Origin: Ephydatia muelleri
Lineage: Eukaryota > Porifera > Demospongiae > Spongillida > Spongillidae
Direction of reading: 5' to 3'
Length of the DNA stretch: 64,000 bases
Assembly (NCBI GenBank): GCA_013339895.1
Contig: JABACO010000019.1
Location: 6,220,768 to 6,284,767, forward strand
This document shows positions 22,781 through 43,789 of this stretch, piece after piece. Position 1 is the first letter of the stretch. Every line of letters begins with the position of its first letter. Below the pieces are notes generated by a model. That model did not search any database and was not told the DNA's origin. It saw only the letters and a list, made by a program, of their open reading frames with translations. A program made the translations under genes and the position numbers.

Positions 22781-23522
22781 ATGGTTTCAGTGCTCATACA
22801 CAGTTGCAGCCGTAGTACATCAGATAAGGAAGCCTTTTTGTACAGGGGGTGGAGTGTGCTTTGACCCTGATGCAGGGCTTTGGCCTAGTGGTAGACTGAG
22901 CAGCGCCCCGATGTGTAGACAAAGCTTTCCTTAATGTAAGTATATATTGTGATAGCGCTCTTCCATTGGCGAAGTCCCAGAGAGTGCTTCGCAGTTAAGC
23001 GCTTTAGCGAACGAAAATTGATTCCGCTATCACAGAACAAGCAATCGCTATAGCGATCGTTTTAAATCACGTAGAGTAGATTGTATAACCTTCTGCACTC
23101 ACAGAAAATGCTACAGAAAGCTTTTGTTCAAAACAAGACATAATCGCGGTTCCGCTTGGGTTGAACAAAGCCTTCTGTCGAGCAACCATACACGTCAATA
23201 CTGAAATGTTATAATACTTGGGACATAGTCAGAACGATTCTGGTTGATGTCTCTACTGTCTATATGGTTTTACGTATAGTACATCCAATGCGAGGGTGTC
23301 ATGGTCAGATTAAGGATGACACCCCCAATATTCAATAGACAGGTCACAAAGGAGAAAGGACTACATGTACTGTACACAACAGTTGGGTCACCATGCATGC
23401 TGTACATGTGAAGTGAATGGTTTTGTGCAGATCCCTTCCTTACATGCGTGCTGTACACATGTTGCATGCACATCTTCCTATAGCTTTTTAATGCTAGTGC
23501 AATACAACATGCCATGACATAC
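22781..23522. other. Unassigned stretch
   Basis: No gene or repeat recognised. It would contain the next intron of the minus-strand gene at 23,523-24,173. Confidence 0.4.
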
Positions 23523-24173
23523 CTTTGGTGGAAGTGGTAGTTCGGTGACCCCTGCGATACCGTTTCCTCTCGGCAGCACGTCAAGTTTAGCCAATCGGAC
23601 AGCGGGGTCATACCAATACCGATTCCTTTCAGATGCCTTAATGGCAGCTGAATTGTCCTCGTATTTCGGCCTTTTAGCAGCGCGGTTCTCCTCGACGTCC
23701 TCTTGATATCGCTGCCTTTTAGCAGATTGCTTAGATTCAATATCTGCGTTGTAGCTGTCGCGTACAGAGGCCTTCTTCTTTTCGGGATCGGCCTTGTAGC
23801 TGTCGCGTACAGAGGCCTTCTTCTTTTCGGGATCGGCCTTGTAGCTGTCGCGTACAAAGGCCTTCTTCTTTTCGGGATCGGCCTTGTAGCTGTCGCGTAC
23901 AGAGGCCTTCTTCTTTTCGGGATCGGCCTTGTAGCTGTCGCGTACAGAGGCCTTCTTCTTTTCGGGATCGGCCTTGTAGCTGTCGCGTACAGAGGCCTTC
24001 TTCTTTTCGGGATCGGCCTTGTAGCTGTCGCGTACAGAGGCCTTCTTCTTTTCGGGATCGGCCTTGTAGCGCGCTCGGGCTTTAGCCTTGTTTTGTTGTG
24101 ATAAAATATCGTCTTGCTTTTGAAGGTATTCTGCTCGTTGCTTAGATCTCTTCTTTCGATTACGCGAAGGCAT
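23523..24173 (-). CDS. Lysine-rich 15-residue repeat protein, first exon
   Basis: The ATG opens MPSRNRKKRSKQRAEYLQKQ, then seven tandem copies of YKADPEKKKASVRDS (one with Phe for Ser). It continues SKQSAKRQRYQEDVEENRAA and SAAIKASERNRYWYDPAVRL, ending ELPLPPK at an AAG|GTATGT donor. The protein is very basic and predicted helical and charged, with nuclear-type composition. I have seen this repeat family in sponge and cnidarian predicted proteins, where it often precedes domains of mobile-element genes; the function is unknown. The 45-bp DNA repeats (23,756-24,070) are almost identical, so the array expanded recently. Downstream exons were not found. Confidence 0.6.
23756..24070. repeat. 45-bp in-frame tandem array (7 copies)
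   Basis: The unit length is a multiple of three, so copy number can change without breaking the frame. The antisense strand is open too, which explains a spurious plus-strand frame here. Confidence 0.95.
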
Positions 24174-25438
24174 TTAACTTCACTATTAAACTGCGATAGG
24201 AACACCAAATAAATTTCGTGCAGGTCGGAGATTTATACTGCATGCTGTAAAATAACTTCATTCATCAACAATAAACCAAATAAACTTTTGCAATAACTTC
24301 ATATCCTATACAGAACTTGCTACCGCATGAGGTACTTCTCGCTGTAGTCTTTCTAGATGTCTATATGACCTTAAAGGGCACCGTGCAGGTGAATTCCAAA
24401 GATATTGGTGCTATTGCCGTTCTTCAAAACCGTTCGTAGCTCGAGTTATACCTTCCTAAGGAAGACGACGACGACGACGACCAAGAATTATTTTGGGACT
24501 GGGCACGAGAAAAAGGAATTCGTTTGTTTCTCTAAAAGCACACCGTTTTATGACACGGAACAAACGTAGAACTGTAGATATTTGAGTTCTCGTTCCATCG
24601 CGACAAAGAGATACGCGATCCGTTTCTCCGTTGTCCCTCCAGACGCGAGTGAAGTTTAATGATATTCATCAATCCTCAATCAATCCTATATTGAACCTGC
24701 TGCCGCAGGTTCAGATTGACCTATTTGTGTACACGCATACATTTGTTGGTTGTGGGTTCGAGTACAGGTGCGGATGGCACGCTCTAATGCGTGAAAAGTC
24801 CAATCCTTTAATTCGAAATAGTGCACAACTTTAGACTGGAACTGAACCCACGAAGCTTGCACAAAGCTAATAAAGACTTCATTTGAAGCTACGATGTCGA
24901 TGTACATGGTACTGGCCAAAATATGGGACTTCATAAATGGATCCAAGGTTAGTTTTTTTTTTTTACTTGCTCACACAGCGATTGGCATTCACTAGTCTTC
25001 TTCAGATACGGTATCTTTATACTTTTGATGTGTCTGCTGCACTGGAAACTGAGCTAAAGTACTTGCGCAGTCATCAATTCAATGGCTATTGGCGACTACA
25101 GGGCCGGGGGAAGGAAGCCCCTATATGCAAAAAGTGGGCGGGGGTGTACATTCACGGCTAGTTCCATAGTGGCAACATCACGTGACAACAGTAATAGATT
25201 ACATCACGGCTAAATAGCTGATGGTAGTTAAGAGCTGTTGATGGTGCAGTTAGTTAGCTGGAAGTGTGGTATCAGTGACCGTTGTAAGAATTATAATCTG
25301 GAAATACCATTCACGTGAACTATTTATGTAAAGTATTCGTTTAGTGCGAGCGAGTAGTGGTTTCGCAGCTCAAAGAAGGCACATGTATTCGTCTCAAATA
25401 TAAACTGCTTAGGAATGCATACTTAAATGCTATGATGT
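24174..25438. other. Upstream region of the methyltransferase gene
   Basis: A possible 18-codon first exon lies at 24,894-24,947 (MSMYMVLAKIWDFINGSK, then AAG|GTTAGT). It could splice in phase to 25,487 as an alternative start to the ATG at 25,439. Otherwise nothing recognised. Confidence 0.35.
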
Positions 25439-28400
25439 ATGACAATTGCTCTGTGCTCTGCAACTTACAAATGTTTACCGACACAGGACAGAAATGTATA
25501 TGAAACAACGAAGTCAGTCAATGAATACATGGCATTTCACTATACACCTCCTTCTGAATACATTGCCCAGCCATTTTGCCCTAAGGAACATCTGGATTTC
25601 CCTCTGAGATGTGCAGAGCTATGCATCAAGCACAAAAATGTATGTTCAGTTCACTGCATGTCTATGATATGTCACTTATCATGCTATGTGTTTAAAGCCA
25701 TTGAGAGTAGTTCAACAAACACTGATCATGGCAAACAGTTGCACTGATCTTCTTATTTGTGTGTTTGATATGTATTTCTGTATACAAACTCTATGTGCTT
25801 TTTGTCAATTATCCTGTACAGCAAGATGTCAAGAGTCGAGCACTTGATATTGGCTGTGCAGTTGGAAGGGCATCGTTCGAACTAGCTAGGGCATACCAGG
25901 AGGTGGTTGCCATAGACTATTCCAGTGCATTTGTGAATGTTTGCCAAGATCTCAAGGCAGCTGGTGAGAAGCCCTATATTTTGAAAACTGAAGGAGACCT
26001 GGGGGAAAGCAAGATTGCTAAAATAAACCCTAACATTGTAAGTTACCTAATTATGAATACATTACACTAATATTTATGTGTATGTATATACAATATAGCT
26101 TGCCAGCTATTATTGTATTGTATATCACAAACTCCCATGATTTTAATTTAATTTCCTGTTATCGAAAGTGTTGACTGTACAAACCTTTAGTGGTTTCACT
26201 AAACATTGTAGTCTATGTATTGCAGCGGTGGGCTGAAAGAGTTAAATTTGAGAGGAGTCCGAAATACACGAATTCATTCTTTAACTATTCTATGATCCGT
26301 TAATGGTTACTATAGTTGCGGTGAATTTATAATGAAATTAGTGATACAATATTATGCATATAAATGCATACTGAAAGTGCAATGGGGCTGCAGGATGAAT
26401 GTTAATTTCCAAGCTTGGCTACTTGCGAGAAGAGACATTCCATGCCTGATCAACACAACATTTGCCATGACCATGTCAAATATTTATATATATGTGTAAG
26501 AGATCTTGTACAGTGTTGTTATTGTGCATATTTTTTTCACTTCTGAAACACTTCAGTTCATTAATAAATATTTGGCAACTTAGGAGCGCCCTGTGATTTT
26601 TACTCATTGGTAAGAGTTGTTAGCAATAATGCTCATATTGGCATGATTGATATCATATACCACAAGGAAGGACAAACATTTACTAAATGTATATGTTACC
26701 ATGAATAAAATTAATAACTTGGCCCCTTCGCATGCCGATGTACTTAATTTATTAAAAGGTAGTTTCGTTAGTAAGTTATAAATGAATTTGTGTCACGGTT
26801 CTTTGAAGTACCGCTTGACCACACCGTTTACACAGACGCCACAAAGCTATAATCGCCGTGTACTAAATTTAATACTGCAACATTCACGCGCAAGATGTCG
26901 CGCTCACTTATGTACTCGAATTCCTGAGTTTGCATACGAACGAACATTAAGGTGCGTGGGCTGCGGGCCGCTTTTGTTTCGCATTGTTCTACTAGCACGC
27001 GTAGTATGCTGCTTGCCTTATGTTCGTTCGTATGCAAACTCAGGAATTCGAGTGTCACATCAAACCTCGCACATATTTACGCGTACTTTAAATGAGCGCG
27101 ACATCTTGTGCATGAATGTTGCAGTAGTATACGGCGATGACAGCTTTGTGGGCGTCTGTGTAAACGGTATGGTCAAAGCGGTACTGCAAAGAAACATGAC
27201 ATGTTTGGCACAAATTCATTTATAACTTACTAATGAAACGAATATCGAACTTTTAAGTACATCAGTATGTTTCCAACTAATGGGCCAAAAATGCTAAATA
27301 GGGATATTTTGATACGTGCAAAACAAGGGGCCAAGTTATTAATTTTATTGATGGTACATATACATTTGTCCTTCCTTGTGGTATATGCTTTTTATTGATA
27401 TCAATCATGCTAATTTGAGCATTGTCGATGAAATATTGCAGCATTGCTAACAACTCATACCAATGACAGTGTAGCACCACTGCATGTATTATTACGTATG
27501 CATATTACGTAAGACTAGACCACGTGTATGTATTATATTTATATGTCATAGTATGCAGCTGTGTGTATGTACGTTGCTTAGTGACGGTGACTTGGTTGTA
27601 TCCGTGGATTGAATTACATCAAAGTGAGCAGCGTTACAACAGGAAGCTGCCAAATATTTATTAATGAACCGAAGTTTTTTAGAAAGGGAAACTTTGCACA
27701 ATAACAAGATCTATTTGACATGGTCATGGCAAAAGTTGATTAGGCATGGAATGTCTCAGAAACATTAAGGCATCCATCATGATAGGGCTCATATGTGCTT
27801 TTCCTTAGCACAAACTCGTCCAAGTTTTGAAAAAATTCTTTCTGTTGGAGTAGAGAGCAAGGACAACTCTTGCAACCTTGGCAAACTCCACTCTTCGCAG
27901 TAGTACAGCAGCAGTCTTTGTGCCAATTCTTTTGTCAAAGCCTTTCTTGATGCAACGACACTTGTAGAACTAGAAATGGCTGCTTCATGGCCTTCTGACT
28001 GAAATTGGCAAAATCATCATCCACTTGAGGCACATTCAGCTTTGCTCACTTTAGTAGTGGCTCAATAGATGGTTCTAGAGCTGCTGATACTCGTGAACCA
28101 TATTTGCTTCATTTGTGAGCAGTTTGCTTTAGATGGGAAAACAAAGAAGTCATTTTACGTACATGTGCGACATATCAATGCTATCTCGAGGTGAGGAACC
28201 ATAGAAACCGCATGTCCCCAACAATTGTACTCTGGAGATGTTTCGTCATTATTAGCACACTTTTCTCAGCAAACGTCTATCTAGGGTTAGTAGACTAGCT
28301 TGGCAGTGGCAAAGGGTTGGTAACAATTTAATTTTTTGCAGCTGTAGATATAGATGCATTGTGTAGGGATTACAGCTGTTTTTGTAAAGTGGAAATGGAA

Positions 28401-31400
28401 TCGTATTGTGTATTTCAGATATTATATGTAAATAATTTTATTGTACAAATGAAAGTGAAAAACGATTTCTTAAATCATTAGTTTATATTTTGAGTTTTAA
28501 ATACTGTTCCAATGCCCATATACAGTGGATGCTAAGGCTACCTTGTGGATACATATAAAGGATGTCACGTTTGAACCTACGTATTCATATCTGTTTCTAG
28601 CTTGTGTACCAGAACTTGTGTACCAGATTGTAACTCATGGCTCATGATGGCACATTCATTCTGGGTGAATACATGCAGCTGAATTGTAGTAGCAGCAACT
28701 GAATGGCTAGAGCAAGCCTGATAACAAGTACACAATAGTACAGTCCTGCAGACCCGGAAACCACCAGATCAATGTTATAAAAACGTAGATACATAGTGTA
28801 CTGCCAACAGTGCATACGTTTTAGCTCCACCAAGCAGAGTTTGCTGACCCTGGTTTAGCTATCAAAGTAGACAGTTTAAAATAACACCCTTCATTCTCAC
28901 GAAATTCTTTCCATCACTCTGAAGGCCAGTCGAGAATATGAATAGAGCTTTTAACCACCTCCAAAGATGGGGGGAGCCTTGGAAATTCAACCACACAAGG
29001 TTGCCACAACTAAACGATTTTGTGTGAACCATTCATGGTAGATGGCCTTGTAGCATGTGCTCTGCTTTGGCATCTCTCTCTCTCACACAAACAAGGCTGT
29101 AAGCTTCCAGCAACATTGTTTGACACTCATACTTCTATTTCATTTGTGCTGTACATCCAGTCAACCAGCAACTTCACTTGTTATCAACAAATTTGGGACG
29201 ACAAATAAATACTTAGCATCCAGTTAGAAGGGTGAATAATCAACATATCCGGCAAAGTTGTTGAATCACTCAATAACCCATTACACTGAGGATGGTATGA
29301 TATAGTGTTCTGATCTTCAGAAGGTTAGACTTCTTTTACCAACTCAGATTCAAATTGTTTACTGTGATCTCTGTGAAAATCAATAATCCACCAAATGCCG
29401 CAGGCATTCTACAGTCCATTCAAAACGATCCATCAAGTGTTGTAAAAAAGGGAGCTAATCTGCATCCCTAATGTCATTGGGACGTATATACAGTAGTATA
29501 CGAACTGTAGCAACCATAGTGGCCATGCTGCTACTTTTTTTTACCCACAATAAATAAATTGATTAATTAACATGACTTAAGGAAGCAAAATGGGCAAATT
29601 TTCATAATACGTGGTATTTGAGGGCTACTGGTACTTTGGGTATACAATAATTTCACAGGTGTCTTAACGAGTTTATGAAAGGATCTAGTGACCTATGTAA
29701 ACTTTCTTGCGACTGTCGTTTATCGGTAGTTGCATTTACTAGTAATGTGTTTGCGGTAGGAGAGGGCATAATGACATGTAACCAATCAATTGTGCAATTG
29801 ACGAAAATACGCTCGCACTTTAAAATTTTTCCCATAATAGTACTACGAACGAAAATGAGACGTTGCAGTGTAAAAATCTATGCTCTATCAGGGACTGATT
29901 TTCCTATTATTTTAGCGACCGACCTAATGAAGCTATAGGCCCTTTTCATGTGTCATGTGACCGCTCCGTAATCTAACTACGTCAGTGTCACACAATATAA
30001 ATTAACACACGTCCGCCACAGCTTTTACGGAAATATCCGAGTGACATTATCCGCGTTTCAATGGGTGTCAAAAACTATGTTTTACTTTAGTCGCGCCGAT
30101 ACTTACGAGGAAACATCGCACAAACTACACGTTGCAGTGTATACGTGACCACTATCCATCCATCCCGTTACTATAATAAATATGGTCATACATTTCAACG
30201 CAAGCGTTACATTTCTATTGCGCGTACTGGAAATTTAATGATATATGTATATGCAAGGAATAATTTACTTTAAAAATAAAAAAATGCATAGCGATTTTTT
30301 TGCGTAGCAAAGCAACTCGGTTCAGTTGCATAGCAATTGTTCCCGCCGAGTTGTGTGATGATTCATTTGAACACATTGAAGGAATTTCCAACAGAGCTAT
30401 CCCACGCACACGCAAGTGCATTCGTTCACAAAGATTTGCTGATATTGTCAATGTCACGTGAGTCTGTACAATCACACTGATAAAATTATTGCAACGTTGC
30501 GCAAGCAACGTTTTGTACAGACGCTCGATCTTACCGTTTTGATCGGCGTGTCTTCTTTTGTACTGTATACACTCTCTTCGCGTAGCACTTGCACTGAGCA
30601 CGTGCCTGCAAGCATGGATAGATCGATACCGTGACAGGGCGCATTCGACAATATTCAAACACTGCATCGCAGTTTTCTGCGACAATTTAAGTTGTTTCCC
30701 TCGCACCTTATAAAAACTGCATCGCAAACTGCGATGCAATACCGGTTAAATTATTCCCTGACTTATGCGTTAGGCCCTCTTCGCGTAACCGATCCCATAT
30801 GTGATTTATGGTGTCAAAGTAACGTACACTGTTGGATTTACCGTAAAGTACCAGAAATGCCCCCCCCCCCCCCCCCCCCCCCCCCCCAACAAAAAAAAAA
30901 AAGGCTCATGTTTAAACGTGCGCATCTCCGTAACCGCGACTGTCGCCTTACACTTGTTCAGCATTTCAGGAAAGCAAATGGTACCCGTACATGATTATGA
31001 AAAAAGATACACGGAAGCGTTCGCGATTACGAAGATACGGACGTTTAATTACAAGTTTGTTTGTTTTGTTTTTTTGTTGGGGGCGGGAGTGGGAGCCTAT
31101 TTCTGGTACTTTACGGTACTATGGAGATCCATTTTTCCGGCAAAGATATCAAGCAGTCCAATGATTACCACCGATTTAACGGTGCTGTATATCGAATTGC
31201 ACATTTGCTAATATAACCACAAAATTGCTTCTTCCCCCCCCCCCCCCCCCCCCCAAGTATGTGCTGCATTTGTGAAATACTTAATCAACTCTGTCATCGA
31301 TACATAGGATCGTACCAGGGTGGTGTTTTCAACAGGAGATGCTGGAAATCTAGGGGATATTGGCCAATTTGGATGTGTTCTTGCTGCCAACTTAGTGTGC

Positions 31401-31743
31401 CGAATGAAGGAGCCTGCCAAATTCATGAACTCATTGCATGACCTTGTGATACCTGGTGGAATTGTTGTTCTCACTACTCCCTTGTCCTGGTCGGAGGAGT
31501 TTTCTTCCAAGGTAAAGTCATGCTCTCAAAACTGATATATACATTTATCTACTGCAGGAAAAATGGCTTGGTGGATATATGAAAAATGACCAGGAAGTTT
31601 GTGGTTTGCAGACCATCAAGGAGATGATGTTGCAACACTTTGAGCTACTGGAAGAACCAAGCATGCCATTTGTTATTCGAGAAACTGTTAATAAATATTA
31701 TTGGGTTTGCCCTCAAACAACGGTTTGGAGGAGGAATGTATGA
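25439..31743 (+). CDS. Stand-alone ovothiol-type (4-mercaptohistidine) N-methyltransferase
   Basis: Four exons in phase 0: 25439-25639, 25822-26037, 31308-31511, 31558-31743, encoding 268 aa. Order along the protein: VYETTKSVNEYMAFHY and HLDFPLRCAEL (N-terminal family signature), then the class I SAM motif ALDIGCAVGRASFELA, acidic VVAIDYSS, later GCVLAANLVCRM, GGIVVLTTPLSWSEEF, KWLGGYM and PFVIRETVNKYYWV, ending TTVWRRNV. This matches the C-terminal methyltransferase half of OvoA, which N-methylates 5-thiohistidine; in most animals that domain is fused to the iron-dependent sulfoxide synthase. No sulfoxide-synthase exon is visible upstream. The last intron is 46 bp; the second is 5.3 kb and carries palindromic elements. 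The start could be an upstream exon instead. Confidence 0.88.
26430..27757. mobile_element. Long imperfect palindrome G in the methyltransferase intron
   Basis: Arms about 540 and 780 bp, axis near 26,970. Pairs include AGACATTCCATGCCTGATCA with TTAGGCATGGAATGTCTC, the GGAAGGACAAACATT segment with its inverse, and TTTGCATACGAACGAACAT with ATGTTCGTTCGTATGCAAAC. Divergence is noticeable, with extra sequence in the right arm. Confidence 0.8.
27758..30839. other. Intronic sequence without recognised genes
   Basis: Several weak open frames (for example a 174-codon reverse frame at 30,215-30,739) have no family resemblance. Around 27,800-27,980 the reverse strand gives FDKRIGTKTAAVLLRR, possibly an old transposase remnant, not identified. 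Confidence 0.4.
30840..31117. mobile_element. Small foldback I with poly-C tract
   Basis: Ends ACCGTAAAGTACCAGAAAT and ATTTCTGGTACTTTACGGT pair perfectly. Internally a C-run plus ACAAAAAA in the left arm faces TTTTTTGTTGGGGGCGGG in the right. The 28-base C run (30,860-30,887) is an expansion in one arm only. Confidence 0.75.
31234..31254. repeat. Poly-C run upstream of the third methyltransferase exon
   Basis: Twenty-one consecutive C, 53 bp before the exon's acceptor. Confidence 0.9.
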
Positions 31744-32767
31744 TTTGCAAGCCGCCATTTTGCAGTTCTCCACGAGCATCTAACACTATATATAAACTTC
31801 AGATCAGCAAGTAGCTTTGCTTATTCAGTAAACACACACACTCCAGTCACCACATTGTATCAGTTGTACTGCATTTGCCAGTTATGATGATTTGATACTT
31901 GCAGTTAACTTGTCTTTGAGGTGCAGATCTTTGTCCAAGGTATTTCTATTTATGTATGCTTACCAGAGTATATATAAATTTAAAATGATTACAATTTATT
32001 AACTAATTCACGGTCAAATGGCTCATCTTACTACCGAACAAACAGCCAACCTGGAAATATCTCAGGTACAGTTGTGAATTGCTGAGCACAAAGGAAAGGA
32101 ACGAAAAGGCTGCACGTGCACGTGTTGTTCAATCACAACCTTTGTTAACATGCATGGCTCTGATAGTTCAGGGAATTCCTATCAACGTACAACCATGTGA
32201 CTGCCAAATGTTTCAACGACTGCGTTCATGACTTCACGTCAAGAGTAGTATCATCGAAAGAGGTAAGTTCTTAGCTTCTATTTCTTATCCTCTTACCACG
32301 CATTTAGCAAATTTTGAGATTACTTTTTTTTTTTTTTTAATGGCAGGCTGACTGTGCGATGCTGTGTGTAGACAAGTACATCAAACTCACTCAGCGGGTT
32401 TCCATCCAGTTGCAGCAACACTACCAAGCGCAGGACACCACTGGATCAAGTAGTTAATCTTGCTGATTTAATATTGTATTTGTGCAAAGTGGATGTGCTT
32501 ATCCTGTGTACGGTGTTATTTCGGTGCGCTGGGCTTTGCAAGGCTTATTTTTATCTTGCCACGGAACTGTGACACTGCAACACAATAGTGCTCTTTTGGG
32601 CAGATGTGATTGGAGGTACCAAAACATACATACACTTTCTTCAGCAAAAGAATTAACCGTGTACACTTGAAAAGTATTGTGTTTGTGTATAAAATAACCC
32701 AAATCTTATAGATAGAACACAACAGACATTTATCAAAAGGGGGCAGGAGGGGGGACGGAAGACAACT
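31744..32767. other. Intergenic region between convergent genes
   Basis: Separates the plus-strand methyltransferase and the minus-strand GalNAc-transferase, whose 3' ends face each other. No gene recognised. Confidence 0.5.
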
Positions 32768-41190
<8,423 letters not shown>

Positions 41191-41590
41191 AGTGACATAT
41201 TCATAATTCCAACTAAAGCTCAGCAACCAGGTGTGTGACAATTAAGTGCCAGGTCCACCCACAGGAATTGAAAACGGATCGGCGCCCCGCCCACATTTGA
41301 CATTTTGAAGCGTGCACTTTAGTATACAAGCTGCACATCTGTAGCTGGGCTGAGTACAGGCACGCTAGTCGTTCTCTTCTCGTCCCAGTACATTGTGTGC
41401 CTTTCAATAAACAAGTAGGTCTGGCTGCATACTGTATATGGCTACACAGGAGAAGTAAACACACAGCCATCATGGTGCGCGGAAACAGTTGACCCATTAT
41501 TAAAGTTACAATGAGATTCACTCACTGCACTGCAGTCTGCAGTACAGGTGATTGCCAGTAATAATCACCTGATGAAGTAATTTAAGCGAT
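41191..41590. promoter_or_regulatory. Shared upstream region of divergent GALNT and dehydrogenase genes
   Basis: Only 400 bp separate the two start codons, which point away from each other. Both promoters and 5' leaders must fit here, so a bidirectional promoter is likely. No clear TATA box or other site seen. Confidence 0.45.
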
Positions 41591-42439
41591 ATGGAGTTCA
41601 AGAAGATAGGGATCTTTCTGGCTGTAGTGACTCTTGGCCTTGCACTTGCTTTGAATTGGAACAGCATCATAGGCGTGGACTTGCCAGGTACTAATAGAGC
41701 CATGCGTGCATGTAAGCGCTAGCTGCAGTGCTCTGTGCGACCCCACTCAGAATTCTACAAGGGTAAGCGCGTGATCTTGACGGGTGCATCGAGAGGAATT
41801 GGGAAAAGTCTTGCCGTGCAGTTGGCTAAATTAGGAGCAAGGTAGACATTACATCAATTTGCTTTGTTCGTGCCGTACGTGCTACAAAGTCAACCAGAGA
41901 TAATCAGTATCGCTTGCATCTGCGTAGGCTGGTGATAGCGGCCAGAAATGCGGACAAACTGCAGGAGACGGCTCAGGACTGCCGCAAGTACACGGAGGAT
42001 GTGCACGCTGTAGTGGCCGATGTGTCACAGGAGGCAGACTGTCGAACCATCGTCGACACTGCGGTTCAGAAGTTAGGAGGGTTGGATGTCCTCATTCTAA
42101 ACGCAGCTATCTCCCCTACTCCTAAATGGTTCAGGGATTATCAAAAACCAGTAAGTGGCAGTCTGTTTCATGCAGCTCTCCTAGCGCCCCTTACTTTTTT
42201 ACCCACCTGTTGTAGGGGGAAAGCTTCAGTGAAGTATTTGGGTATGCTTTACTTGTTCAGTTTGTGTATCAGGTACAAGCTCTTTCATGTTCAGGACTAA
42301 TCTGCTGCAGAGTGTGCATCTTGTACACTTGAGTTTGCCTTATCTTAATGCTAGTCAAGGGCACATAGTACCTGTGTCTTCAGGCTCAGGTGAGTGCCTG
42401 AAGAACCATGATTATTGTTATTGTTGCTTAGATTAGCCA

Positions 42440-42491
<52 letters not shown>

Positions 42492-43440
42492 TGTGTACAC
42501 ACATATACACACTCCTACACACATGCATCTGTTACATTAATTAATTTCATTATGGCATTTATTCCTCAGGAATAGCTGGAATACCAAAAGTTGCTGCTTA
42601 CTCGTAGGTTATGGCACATATACATGTAAATCAACTGACGAAATAACCCCTTTTATTTCCAGAACTAGCAAGCATGCATTGCATGGTAAGGAGCTGCCAT
42701 GAACCTTTACAGTACACTACAGCCTGTATAACAAATCTCTTGTGCAGGTTTTTTTAAGGTCCTTCATCAGGAGTTTGTGATGACTAACACACCCATCTCA
42801 ATCACCATCATGCCCCTGCCTTATGTCCTCACTGAGATAGTGGGTTGTAGAGTGCAAATGGTGTAGGAGAAAGATGATTTGTCCTCTAAACTTCCTCAAT
42901 TATTGTAGGCTGTTACAAACTGGGAACCCATTGGAACAGGGCAGGGGATGGAAGTTGAGGTATGCTCGATTCAATGCCAGTAGCATTTGTTGTGATGCAG
43001 GTTGTCTGTTTGATTGTGGTCATCGGTAGCTTACATATTTAGTCACATGCAATTTATCTCTGCAGTTATCGTTACCTTTGCACATATACATGTATGCAGC
43101 AGCTTACGTATAGTAAAGCTTGAAATATGCATATGGTACAAATAAGAAAAGCTCGATCCATAGAACAAGACTAACATTATACAGTCATTTTACATTCAAA
43201 CCTCTGCCTGCTGATTAGACTTCCATTAAGGATGCATGGGCTTACTGTCTATCCTTACTTGCTTCACAGGAATGTGCAAGCAGAATGCTGCAAGGAATTC
43301 CCCTTGGAAAGCTATGGTACTATATCGACTGGGAGCTCTACATAGTTGGACACTTATATTCTCTGTGCCCATCATTTTTTGATATGTTTGTGCGACTTCA
43401 TTTGAGATTGACTAGTAATCTCTTCAGTGGTCTTTGGTGA
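41591..43440 (+). CDS. Membrane-anchored short-chain dehydrogenase/reductase (11-beta-HSD1-like)
   Basis: Ten exons, all in phase, 305 aa: 41591-41687, 41751-41841, 41928-42150, 42216-42272, 42311-42389, 42570-42603, 42663-42685, 42748-42839, 42909-42959, 43270-43440. The N-terminal hydrophobic segment IGIFLAVVTLGLALALN is a signal anchor, as in ER-membrane HSD11B1/DHRS7 relatives. Cofactor site: LTGASRGIGKSLA; AARN after strand 2 suggests NADP. Then LDVLILNAAIS, the catalytic serine region IVPVSSGSG, and the catalytic YSTSK (Tyr-x3-Lys). The end reads YYIDWELYIVGHLYS, similar in position to the HSD11B1 tail. It probably reduces or oxidises a hydroxyl/ketone on a lipid-like substrate; which one is unknown. 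Intron 4 is only 38 bp. Two AATAAA-type motifs lie downstream, near 43,650 and 43,783. Confidence 0.9.
42445..42488. repeat. (CA)n microsatellite in the dehydrogenase's fifth intron
   Basis: Uninterrupted CA run, not at a splice site. Confidence 0.95.
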
Positions 43441-43789
43441 ATATGTTGTTGAAGCAATTATTGTACTGTATATTGCAAGAATTGAATGAATGAAGGAAAA
43501 AGATATTAAATCAGCAACATAGAAGTGCATGTGAACTAGTGCATGATTCCTTCTCAACAAATGGCAACCTTATGTTTGCTGTGTGTCTGTCACGTGAGGA
43601 AGGATTGTTTCCATGTGCCTTAAGAGCATCCATGGGCCTTACTATGATGAATAAAATCTTATGTACTTTGTTCAATGCTTATTGTAATCAAAAATGCTTA
43701 AAATTCAATGCAGAAAGCATTCTCATATTACTACTAAATTTTGCAAAATGACCCATATTTCACATGTAACACCGCCATCTTTAATAAAG

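Noticed and set aside
22865-22895. tRNA/SINE A-box-like motif TGGCCTAGTGGTA
   Set aside because: No B box (GGTTCGANTCC) at the right distance and no cloverleaf can be drawn.
30215-30739. 174-codon reverse-strand open frame
   Set aside because: No recognisable motif; it lies in the intron of the methyltransferase gene and has an unremarkable, Cys/His/Arg-rich composition.
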